Assembly: GCA_001972305.1 (NCBI GenBank)
Contig: BDDD01001680.1
Span: 65,388 to 129,387 of the forward strand
DNA: 64,000 nucleotides
DNA from: Cephalotus follicularis
Lineage: Eukaryota > Streptophyta > Magnoliopsida > Oxalidales > Cephalotaceae
Direction: 5' to 3'
Part shown: piece after piece, positions 21,324-31,291 of the stretch
How positions within the stretch are numbered: position 1 is the stretch's first letter
How the letters are laid out: every line of letters starts with the position of its first letter
The notes under the pieces: generated by a model
What the model was told of the DNA's origin: nothing
Seen by the model: only the letters and a program-made list of their open reading frames with translations
Database searches by the model: none
Position numbers and translations under genes: made by a program

Positions 21324-24050
21324 TTGCAGGGGATGCCAACACAACATGACGTAACAGCAAACGGGCCTGCGCCCTATCCTAAGACATGCCTTCCCAGGAC
21401 AAACCATCCTCGGGCATGTCCTCATTGGACGACAACTTCGGACATGTCCTCCCTGGGCATGTCCTCCCCAGGGCATGACCCATACAAACAAGGTTATGCC
21501 CGGGCACAAGAAAACGACTACGCATAACAAAAGGCTAAGCCTGGGATCAACACAAGGGCCCGGGGACAAACGCCAAGCATATGGGACAACTACCCGAGGT
21601 CCCCCAAACGCTCAAACTACACTACGGAGATGAAATCTCATCCCGGCCAAGCACCCATGGGATCCACCAAGGCTCACCCCCCAAAACGTCTCCAGGGACT
21701 GAGCTGGTCCGAGGTCGGGCAAAACTAAAGAAAACTGCTAACTCCCACTTAACACCTACGGCATGCCCGGGGACAACACCCGGGGATGCCACAAGACCTC
21801 AGCTTAGGGTCAACCAACCCAGCTGAAAGGTCAACCTATTGTTTGACCAACCACGAACACTGTCGCCCCTCCCCCGGCATCTCAGCAGAGGTGCCACGCA
21901 CGAAAGGGCCCGGGGAGAAACACTGCAGTTTCACCAAGGCCAGGGCTGGGGAGACCTACTCCTCTGCCCAGGGTCAAACAACCCCCGAACTCATACGTCA
22001 ACCCTGCACACCCAAACACTAAGCAAAAACAGCGCCAGGGCTGGGAAAACAGCAGAAACAACAAAGTATATAAAATAAAAGAAAAGAATTATATACACGG
22101 TCCCGGGAAAAATGCCAAGGACGCCCAACATCCAAGAGTTAAACACATGTTTACAACAAAGGGATTACAAGGCATATACATAACAAAAAAACTATACGAC
22201 AAAACCCCAAGAATGTCCCCAAATGCATGAAGGTGCCCGTGGCCTAGGAGCCATCCTAAGGTGTTGTATCCGGCGTCTACCTCTCTCAACAAGCTGTCCT
22301 TAGTGGATCTCAAGAACACTACTGCCCCGCTCCCTCCGCACACAAAACTGAGAGGGGATTAGTCCAACTGACTAGTGAGTAAGATCAAGGAGTATCCTGG
22401 GTGACCCACTTCCACCGAGGTGCCAAGAGTCAAGGTGAACGTGCCCTGCCCCAACTGGGCCGAGGATAACCCATATCCACTTCTCAACAAAACAAGGCAG
22501 GGGTGAAAATATATAAGGATATCAATGAAAAGGAAGACCCGAGGAGACGTTAGACCTACCAACTCAATGACTGACCTCAAGGAAAGAAGATAAACAAAAG
22601 TTTATATGTCAGAACATGCCAGGGATCCAAGGATCAGCAAAAGATAAACTCTAAGGATCAATAATTATCAAGGGGACTACTGATACTGTATCAATCACAA
22701 GCACATTCCACACACGCACATGCACACATCAACTCACACACTTCCATAGCCGGAACCACCTCGACAGCATAAAGAACAACTCTGTTGGCGTTCTATCAAC
22801 GCGGTCATGGGCTACAGGACTGAACACATCCCTCATATACTCATATAGATACCCACTTCCAGAGCACCGCATGAACATCGGTAGAAGGGCTACGCAAGAT
22901 CTCCTCCCCCGGCAAATCATACTTTAGCGCGCCTCACTACATGAACCTTGATCGAGGGGCTACGCAAGCCCACCCCCATCGGCAATCACAAGCTCAGTAC
23001 TATACCAGGTGAACCTCGATCGAGAAGCTACCTCATCGGCAATCACATAGCGTTAGTATCGTCCAAGGGGCCTGCGAATCACCGCTCAGCTCCACCCTTG
23101 AAAAGATAACAGAGGAGAACCTCAGCTCAGAGGTAAGTGTATCACCACTTAGACCATCTCGTGCCGGCAATCTAATACATAACCAAGTAACCAGCACCCA
23201 GTAACCAGTACCCAGGGACACCTGTACATGATATCAAATAAAGCATGAATACTTAAACAAAAGGGGAAACAACAAGTTCAACCCAGGCATTGAGCCATCA
23301 GCTCGAAAACAATAGTACTCGCATTCAATATCAACAAGATGACAGGAGAAGAAATCCTAGTCAAAGATAATATCTTGGAAGGAAATATAAACAATAACTC
23401 TCAGTTATCAATTGATAGAAAGAGGAACATCCCACTCACTAGTATCAACAGCTTTCTCAGCTAGTTTCCTTGTTGCGCGGGCTCCGTGCCTAGATCTTCC
23501 TCTACAAGACCAACACACAACAACGCTTAGCTACCATGAACAACATCTCTGAAGCTATGTATGAACCATAAACATCAATGAAAACCAAGGCGAAGCTCTT
23601 CCTCGGCCTCAAAGGTCGTTTTTGCCAACCATGCGATGCACCAAAACGTACTGAGGAGGACACGCACCTGCTAGACGCGTAGACGGGTGAAAGAAAGTTC
23701 CAACCTCAAACAACGCTCAAAGATTCAGAAGAAAGATAAAGAAGAAAGATGAAGGATGAAAGATGAAAGCTCACTCTCCCAAATGCTTCTTCAGATGTGA
23801 TATGATGGATATGATATCTGCCAAAGTCAACTATCCAGCTTCCTAAGCAAGCTTCGCACATATCCCAACACCATCTAAACAACTCTTATATCTTAATCCA
23901 TGAAATCTTTGGGCCTCCACCAAGCCCAAACCAACCAACACTTACCCAAGGAAAAGAGTAGCCCAAACCAACCACAACCAAGGAGAAAAGAAAAAAAAAT
24001 TCCCCTAGGCCCAAACATCAATTTATCCAAAATTAATGCGGGTCGTTACA

Positions 24051-26405
24051 TTCTACGCAGATGTTGTGTATTTGTGGTAGCTGACATTTCAGGAACATCA
24101 ATTTGAATAGGATTGGATAGGCCCTCAACTTGTGGTTCTTTAGATAATTCATCTAATTCTATCATACTCCCACTACTGTCTTCCAACAGAAAGTCCTTCT
24201 CAAGAAAAGTAGCATGCCTGTCTACAAAGACTTTGTTGTCAAGTGGATAATAGAAGTAATATCCTCTTGTTTCTTTAGGATATCCCACAAGTTTATATTT
24301 AACGGACCTTGATTTTAATTTATCTGCTGCTGCCTGCTTAACATATGCAGGGCAGCCCCATATTCTTAGGTAACTAAGATTGGGTTTCTTCCCGTTCCAT
24401 ATCTCATATGGGGTCTTGGGAGCAGATTTTGTTGGAGTCCTGTTCAATAAGAGAACAACAGTCTCTAAAGCATAACCCCAGAAAGATAGTGGAAGTCTAG
24501 CATCGCTCATCATGCTACACACCATGTCAAGCAAGGTATGATTTCTCCTTTCAAACACACCATTATGCTGTGGCATTCCTGGAGGGGTCCACTGAGAGAT
24601 AATCCCATTATCTTTGAGATAAGTTAAAAACTTGGTGGAGAGATACTCATCACCTCGATCTGATCGAAGAGTCTTTAGACTTTTACCAGTCTGTTTTTCT
24701 ACTTCATGTCTGAATTCTTTGAACTTTTCAAAGGCTTTAGATTTGTGCTGCATAAGGTACAAATAACCAAAACGAGAATGATCATCCGTAAAGGTTATGA
24801 AGTAGGAATATCCACCTCGAGCATCAACTGTCATTGTTCCACATACATCAGTATGTACTAGACCTAGCAGTTCTAGGGTCCTTTCCCCTTTCCCTGTGAA
24901 GGGAGATTTGGTCATTTTACCTTTAAGACAGGGTTCACAAGTTGGAAGCGATTGATACGTTGAAAAATCAAAATATCCATCCGAGATCAACCTGCAAACT
25001 CTTTTTCCACTTATATGACCAAGTCTGCAATGCCATAGGTAGGATTGATTAACTTCATCTCTCTTTCTTTTATTGACTCTTTGCATATTGAAAACAGTCT
25101 CATGTTTACTCAATATATATAATCCATCATGAATGAAACATTTCGCATAAATCATATTATTAAATAAAATAGAACAACACTTGTCTTTAAAAATAATATG
25201 AAAATCTTCAGCATCTAATGCTGGAATAGAAATAATAATTTGCAAAATGTGAGGCGAATAAACACAATGTTTGAGTTCTAAACTCTGGCCCGAAGGCAAC
25301 AAAATATAAACCAATCCTATAGATATGGCTTCAACGACGGATCCATCCGCAAGCCGTAGATCTCCCTCACCCTTCTCAAGGTTTCTTCTGTCCATGAGGG
25401 CCTGTAAATTAGAACATATGTGAGTACAACATCCGCTGTCTAAAATCTAGGAAGATTAATCAGAAATATTCATATTCACCTCTATATAAGACAAATACGG
25501 CATACCTTTGCCAATTGATCGAAGGAATGTCACACAGTTCCTCTTTCAATGTCCTGGATTCCCATAGTGGAAGCATGTTCCCTTAGCAGGAGCTTCTGAG
25601 GCAGACTCCTCAGTAGGTGCAACTCTTGAGATAGTGTCCGGCGCAGCAACAACTTGCTGGTTTGTCTGATTATGTGGTCTAGCTCTCGCTGGTTTGAAAG
25701 ATGCCGATCATGGTGGTATTGTCCCACTTTTAGTCTTTCCCTTCTCAAGGTTGGACTTGCCCTTCCTCTTGGGCCTACGGGACGATCCTACCATCATGAC
25801 TGGCGCCTTGCCCTTATCCATGTTCACTTTGGCTTCCCTCAGCATGTTTAGAAGGTCAGCCATAGTAGCGGATATCCTATTCATGTTAAAATTGGTGATG
25901 AAACCAGAGAAGGAAGGTGGAAGCGAATGAAGGATCATATATGTGCTTAATTCAGCATCCTGAATGATGCCAAGAGCAGCAAGACGTTCAATCGCATTGA
26001 TCATCTTAAGCACATGATCATTAACACAAGATCCTTCAGCCATTTTAATGCCATACTGCTCAGCAGTGAGCTGGAACCGTGCATTCCTACTGGTCTCTCC
26101 GTATAACTCGCGAAGATGTAGGAGAATTTCCCTAGAGTCTCGCATCGATTAATGCTGGACTTGTAGGGTATTGCTCATCGATGCCATTAGGTAGCTTCTG
26201 ACTTTCTTTTCATCAGCCACCCATTTCTTATAAATGGCATGATCTTCGGTTGAGGCATCTTCAGCAGGCAGTGCTGGCATAGGGGCCTCTAGGACATAAT
26301 CTATGTCCTCAGAATTCAGAACTATTCTGACATTCTGTATCCAGTCCACATAATTTGAACATGTCAATTGATTCTTCTCAAGAATTACAGTGAGGGGGTT
26401 TGTCA
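24051..26405 (-). pseudogene. gag-pol: Copia-1 gag, protease and integrase
   Basis: Gag starts at the ATG ending at 26405 (MTNPLTV...) and continues in pieces to 25530. A zinc knuckle near 25520-25560 reads CFHYGNPGH, then an in-frame TGA, then KRNC; the second Cys is Tyr and a Trp codon is a stop. The protease active site reads DSG near 25430. 24046-25395 (449 aa) has GAG-pre-integrase (YLWHCRLGHIS), the CEPCLKGKMTKSPF zinc region and the DDE core (HTDVCG, LRSDRGDEYLS, GVFERRNHTLLD) with all three acids present. It stops at the Gypsy-1 insertion, beyond which RT continues at 10130. Confidence 0.92.
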
Positions 26406-27830
26406 TTGCGATTTCTACAGATATAAAATAAATACAATATTCAGATAAATTCATTTTAAATGTTTATAACCATAAAGATTTGGTCTTTAATCTTTTAGGT
26501 GTTTTTCCTCTCAGGCTCCCACTATTTTACGTGAATCTCATAACCCTCAAATATTATGGGAGACGAGAAACAACAATCCAAGTCTCATGGATCTTATTTC
26601 TGAGTGGGGATCAGTGTCCTACAACATATTCAGTACAACCTTGACAGGGCCCAAAACGCTATACTGAATCTTGTAGTTAGGCAAACTCTTGCCAACCATA
26701 TAATAGCATGATTCCCGATCATTGCTTTTGCCTCTAGTCTACATATGACCTTGACAGGGGCCAAAACGCCATATGCATTCTAGTCAAGTTTAACCTACCA
26801 TCCAACACACAATGAATCAATGAATGTGAATCTTGACGGGGGACAAAACATTCACTTTCACAATTCATCTGTATGTATATCATGTTCAACTCATATAAAT
26901 GTCCCCAGAAAAAGCAAGCCTTGACGGGGGCCAAAACACTTACAATTTCCAGAAGCATCTATATAAGTTGTAATGGCAGAAAGCAACGATCGAACACTCT
27001 CTTGTGCCTGTTTCACTTTAACTTGATATCATGATATAATTGAGGATTAATAATTAAATTATTATTATTTTAGCCAAGCCTTTATTAATCTCATTATAGG
27101 TACATGTCATAATATGGAGAGGCCGTTGGAACATCTAAGGGGAGGCCGTTGGAACCTCAAGAGCAAAATTTAGACATGCATCACATATATACTATAATCT
27201 AATGGCAAGTTATGGACTTTTACTACTGTAACTTGTTTGACTCTGAAACAAGCTGCTGGTCTCATTCCTAGGTATGTTATTACAATCACATATTCGTTCC
27301 TATACATGCATGGGTCTTGTAATATCTTCGTTCTCATCCAACTTGCTTCCGCTGTGACGCTCAGTCTTCAATTACATCAACCAACTATAAACTATAGAAA
27401 CCTTGAAATAAATCAAGGGGAGTTACAAGGAGGTGAAGAAGAATTATAGATACAAATTAAGAGTGAGAGACATGCAAGTCTCAAAAGTTATTACAACCCG
27501 AAAATATGAAAAATAAAAACCATACATTCAACACTTGAATTAAATAAGACATACTAGGTCAAGTCCATAGCCATACCATCATGCATATTCAATCTCATTG
27601 AATAAACAAATAAACTTGATAGATATATTTCTAAAAAAATAGACAATTGATTGGGTAATTAAAAGAAAACTCTTTTTTGTATAATCCCGCAAAATTGTCG
27701 ATGCTTTTAGACAAAGCGTCGACGTTCATGCGTTAATTCCTTAAGCGTTCTGCGCTTTAGCTACGTTAGCGTTAACGCTTTATGCAAAGAAATATCTAGA
27801 ACTATCCAATTGTTTTGAAAATTCTTGTGC
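26406..27830 (-). other. Copia-1 5' leader (non-coding)
   Basis: Non-coding sequence upstream of gag, parallel to the Copia-2 leader. It holds the stem-loop array at 26619-26970, a direct repeat of GAGGCCGTTGGAAC (near 27118 and 27143), and GTCGA-rich text at 27690-27725 like that at the equivalent place in Copia-2. No primer binding site or LTR follows, so the 5' end is lost; the right limit is approximate. Confidence 0.65.
26619..26970 (-). promoter_or_regulatory. Array of four stem-loops with one conserved loop in the Copia-1 leader
   Basis: The core CCTTGACRGGGGCCAAAAC (plus strand) occurs at about 26639, 26749, 26832 and 26919. Each copy is enclosed by its own inverted repeat of different sequence: ATTCAGTA/TACTGAAT plus CTACAA/TTGTAG; CATATG/CATATG; an 11-base arm pair with 10 matches plus ATGAAT/ATTCAT; and a 15-base arm pair with 13 matches. 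Several stem mismatches are A-C on the plus strand and therefore G.U pairs in the minus-strand transcript. Smaller hairpins lie between them (26680-26693, 26705-26726). A structured signal in the genomic RNA, for packaging or translation, is inferred. Confidence 0.7.
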
Positions 27831-28579
27831 ATGATCTATATAAATAGAATGTCAAATCCAGCGGTTGAATTTGAAAAATATTAATCACAATATACTTTTT
27901 TTTAGAAAAACTCTTCGGTCCAATTCTTTAACCAAAGCCACTCCCTCTGTCTAACAATGATTTTTATTATTAGTTGTATTTACATGAATTGTGTTTACCA
28001 AAAAATACTTTATTGAAACTTAACATCACCTTTAATTGTAGTATGGTACATGTTGAAGGTTTCCAACATAGATTCCAAAATTTAAACGCTCTAGCAATCA
28101 TTTGAACCCAATCAGGATGGATTCATGATTTTTGTTCATGAAAGCCAAATTTTTACAATAATTTATATATGTTATTGACTAATTTAAATTATGCATTTTT
28201 AATTCACCATTAAAAATAATTTGATAAAATTTGACTATTTCATTAACTAATTCAATAATAACATATCAAGATTTCTATTACAGTAGTCTATATAAAATTT
28301 ATAATCTTCTACTTTTTTTTTTTTTTTTGCATTGACAAGTGATCCTTAAATTCAAATGAACGATTAAGATATCCTTACAAACAATATTATTATACAAAAA
28401 TATTTTATTTCATTATTATAGACATTTCCATTAACTCTCACTAATCTATATTTGCGTAATTTAAGTATTTTAATATACAATTAAGCACAATAATACTAAC
28501 AAGTAAAATTGAAATCACAATTCAAATTCATTTAACATAATTAAAGAATAAAACACAATTATTACCACCCTCTAAAAAC
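27831..28579. other. AT-rich unassigned stretch
   Basis: AT-rich text with a poly-T run at about 28313-28328. No coding domain, LTR end or PBS seen. It separates the truncated Copia-1 leader from the Tat-like LTR. Confidence 0.5.
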
Positions 28580-29206
28580 AGTGGGTCCACATTGATGATG
28601 GTTAAATTCTAACATTCTAAATGGACTTATGGCAAAGGAAGATTTGCCAAGGGACCCCATGGAAGCAAGGAAGTCACCTCGAGGAACAGAGGAGGAAACG
28701 TCGGGGAATGCTGACATAAAGGGCCAGAGGGAGATTCTAGTCCGAGTACATGCAGTTGTCCTATACAAATACTCCAGTACACGTGGCTTTATCTTGGGGA
28801 TTAAGTAACAAACTTGAGGTGAAGTTACTATTTAGACCTCAACAACTAGACACGTGGCATGGGGCACTAAGGTGATTTTGACGTATCAAGCATTGCCTAT
28901 AAATAGTTCTCATTATTCACATTCAAGGGATCGAAACTTTCTCACTCTACACATTGAGTACAGTTCTCTCTAGAAACTCTCACACTATGTTTACTACCTT
29001 ACCACCTCCTTTCTAGGGTTAAATTCTCCCATGACGAGCACTAACTTGACCTTCAGAGAGTATCCCCGGGGATAAATCCCGGCCTGCTTTCTAACTCTTG
29101 TTTTATATGTTAGACCAGGAGACACACTTCTTGGAGCCTTGGTTGGATGTCCAGCCAAAGGGGAAGAGCCAACAAATTCATAGTTGGGCGAGTTTCTTGC
29201 ATCAAC
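28580..29206 (+). mobile_element. LTR-like region, Tat-type gypsy, plus strand
   Basis: CACGTGGCAT boxes precede a TATA box (CCTATAAATAG near 28898), then a typical leader. It ends at CATCAACA (29206), after the GTTTCTTGCATCAACA text that precedes the primer site in Tat/Retand-like elements. The start is approximate (a TG at 28581 is one option). No gag or pol of this element was found, so it is internally deleted or truncated. Confidence 0.5.
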
Positions 29207-29230
29207 AAATCACCCCATATGTGGGAATTG
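29207..29230 (+). other. Decayed primer binding site
   Basis: AATCACCCCATATGTGGGAA stands where Tat-type elements have TGGCGCCGTCTGTGGGAA. The GTGGGAA end is intact and the GGCGCC part is mutated. Confidence 0.4.
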
Positions 29231-29840
29231 AACAAAAAGCCTTTCTTGCTCTTCGTTGTCTCATTCATACGGTATTCGCTATAGAAAGATCTCCTAATAG
29301 GTCCAAGAAAGTTGTCTCGACTGTTTGGACTTCGCATCGTCTTGAGACCAGAAATCACCCGGGGAATAAACCCCGGAAAGAGTACCGTAGCACGTAGCAG
29401 AGGATGATTTGAGAAACTGTAGCAAGTCAGAAAGTCAACAACCAAGATCTTTCCATGAGGCATCTTAATCAAAGGGGGAAGCAGCTAGGCAAAAGGCAAC
29501 TAAGACTGATATTGAAAGGATCATCTGGAAGATATTCCTCTTCACTCAAGCGCTTGGCCTTGACATGCTTGGTCAATGGGTAATGTATCCTCCTTGGACT
29601 TTAAAGAGGACAAATTTTTTTACCACAAAGCCCTGGCATTTTAGGTTAGGAAGTGGGGGAATTTTGTTGAAGAAACTCACTAAGGGAGACTAGGTCTATC
29701 ATGGAAGAGCACATTAAGAAGAACACACTTGGAAAAGATCCAAAAAAATCATGCTAAGAACAGTACTCAGGTAGAACCTCGTCTAGGAACACCTCAAGAC
29801 AAGGAAATCATCAAATGAGAAAAAGTCAATCTTCCATTCT
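29231..29840 (+). other. Internal remnant of the Tat-like element, no gene recognised
   Basis: No conserved domain in any frame. A word CCCGGGGAATAAACCCCGG near 29358 echoes CCCCGGGGATAAATCCCGG in the LTR near 29064. Confidence 0.4.
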
Positions 29841-30320
29841 CGGACACTCCAAGGAGCACAAGTCTGAGGACATAAATCAACATTTTCATACCCGAATGAG
29901 GCACTCACAGTGAGCAACCTCGGACATTCAAAAGAGCACAAGTTTGGGGACATGAATAAACATTGTGATGCCCGAATAAGGCACTCATAATAAGCAACCT
30001 CAGACACTCAAAAGAGCATAAGTACGGGGACATATATCAGCATTGTGATTCCCGAATGAGGCACTCACAGTGAGAAACCTCAGATACTCAAAAGAGCACA
30101 AGTTTGGGGACATAAATAAATATTCTTATGCCCGAATGAGGCACACATAGTGAGAAACCTCGGACTCTCAAAAGAGCACAAGTATAGGGATATAAATCAA
30201 CATTGTGATACTCGAATGAGGCACTGACAACGACCAACCTCAGACACTCAAAAGAGCACAAGTCCAAGGACACACATCAACATTGTGGTTCCCATAAGAG
30301 ACAACCATAGTGAGAAACTT
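29841..30320 (+). repeat. 80-bp tandem array, six copies
   Basis: Units start at 29841, 29921, 30001, 30081, 30161 and 30241 with CGGACACTCAAAAGAGCACA-type text; spacing is exactly 80 throughout. The last copy decays after 30300. Such arrays are common in Tat/Ogre-group elements near the LTR or 3' UTR. Confidence 0.9.
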
Positions 30321-30643
30321 TCGTCTGCTTGCAAGAGCAAGAAACCCGAGATTCATTGCTATTTTATTGATGCTCAGTCTGGATAGAAGACCTCGGTCAG
30401 ATCAAGCCTTCTACCTTGGTTGGGTGCTAGGAGCAAGAAAATTGAGTTCAATTCATAACCCTCTAATGTTCGGTCCATATGCGAGACCTCTGTCAGATCA
30501 AGACCACCTTGGTTCACTCCTAGAAGTGAGAAACCGAGGACCATTCTCAGCATTATGACGCTTAGTCCAGATAGGAGACCTCAATTAGATATTTTCTGCA
30601 TCAGTCCTTGAAGAGGAAGACTTCCAAATCCAAGAATGAGATC
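30321..30643 (+). repeat. Degenerate repeats after the 80-bp array
   Basis: Two or three diverged units carry GACCTCGGTCAGATCAAG and GCAAGAAACCGAG-like words. No coding potential. The right limit is where the Gypsy-3 gag text begins. Confidence 0.5.
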
Positions 30644-31228
30644 TTAGAATGAGATCCGAGCTTGCCTGTCATGATTCATGTTTCTAATTATGGCCTTACT
30701 TACGACCCTACTATTGCTGAACCCCACTCTGATTCTAATTATGCCCATGCCTCTGTTGGCCAGCACTGTTCTTATTCCACTCATCACCCTGATTATTACC
30801 ATGTTATCCTGAAGTCTGACTCTGATGGCTATCCTTGTTCCTCTTCCTACTTCCTTCTTGTATATTTTTTCTTGGAAGTCCATTTGTTCCATCTCAATAT
30901 TCTTAGCCGCATAGGTTGCCTCTAACACATCAGTAAATTTTATATTGATTAACTTCCCACGGTACCTATAGTGCACCATCCACTTAAACTTCTCAACCTT
31001 TTCAGCTACAGTCCCTACTACGGAATCCGCAAAACCAGCTAACCTCGTGAATCTCTCCAAGAAGTTAGTAATCGTCTCATCCTCCTTCTGTCAAATGGTC
31101 AACTCCCTAGCAAAAGCCTTCTTATCAACAGCTGGAAAAAACTGCTGATAACTGACTTCATAAAACCTCGTTCATGTGAGAGCTTCCAAAAACGCCTCAG
31201 CCACCATCAAAGTTTTCCACCATCTCCA
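30644..31228 (-). pseudogene. gag: Gypsy-3 gag, C-terminal part
   Basis: The minus strand reads the gypsy gag core (FTRLAGFADSVVGT, KVEKFKWMVHYRYRGKLIN, AAKNIEMEQMDFQ). Upstream codons near 31070-31220 continue the capsid (WWKTLMVAEAFLEAL) with stops. At 31229 the frame is cut by the Copia-2 LTR; its missing N-terminal part is at 53011-53439. The left break near 30644 has no element end, so Gypsy-3 pol is deleted. Confidence 0.85.
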
Positions 31229-31281
31229 TGAAAGAATAATTTTAGGTTTATGAGCATTTTAGGCCTTAGGATCAATAAGTG
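31229..31281 (-). mobile_element. Copia-2 3' LTR, outer fragment
   Basis: The 53 bases match the start of the 5' LTR at 51121 (AGAATAATT..AGGTTTA, then TTTTAGGCCTTAGGATCAATA). It is cut off by the MITE; the rest of the LTR is 41041-43041. Confidence 0.85.
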
Positions 31282-31291
31282 CTTGTTTGGT

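Larger units (their letters stand above)
10131..24050 (-). mobile_element. Gypsy-1: Tekay/Del-like chromovirus, minus strand
   Basis: Perfect 5-bp TSD TTCTA at 10126-10130 and 24051-24055 inside Copia-1 pol. It has two long LTRs (about 3.2 kb each, the right one split by a solo LTR), a PBS matching initiator tRNA-Met, a polypurine tract, and gag, PR, RT, RNase H, INT and chromodomain-type C-terminus in Ty3/gypsy order. The C-terminal EEATWEREDQMRE block is typical of plant chromoviruses. By eye the LTRs differ at very roughly one base in ten to fifteen, so the copy is not recent. Confidence 0.95.
18238..24050 (-). mobile_element. Gypsy-1 5' LTR, interrupted
   Basis: Starts TAACACACCTC, where the partner LTR has TGACACGCCCC, and ends GGTCGTTACA before the TSD TTCTA. 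A solo LTR occupies 18741-21323. Relative to the 3' LTR it also carries about 62 extra bases at 23390-23451. Confidence 0.9.
6687..27830 (-). mobile_element. Copia-1: Ty1/copia element, minus strand, split by Gypsy-1, 5' LTR missing
   Basis: On the minus strand the order is leader, gag, protease, integrase (27830-24051), then RT and RNase H (10130-8465), a polypurine tract and a 3' LTR. PR-INT-RT-RH is the Ty1/copia order. Gypsy-1 occupies 10131-24050 between INT and RT. No copy of the 3' LTR was found to the right, so the 5' end is deleted somewhere near 27.8 kb. Bases CCTCA (6682-6686) should be the left TSD, but its partner is lost. Confidence 0.85.

Noticed and set aside
29841..30320. Regular 80-bp repeats as a CRISPR array
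   Set aside because: Units are contiguous with no unique spacers, and the window is plant DNA.
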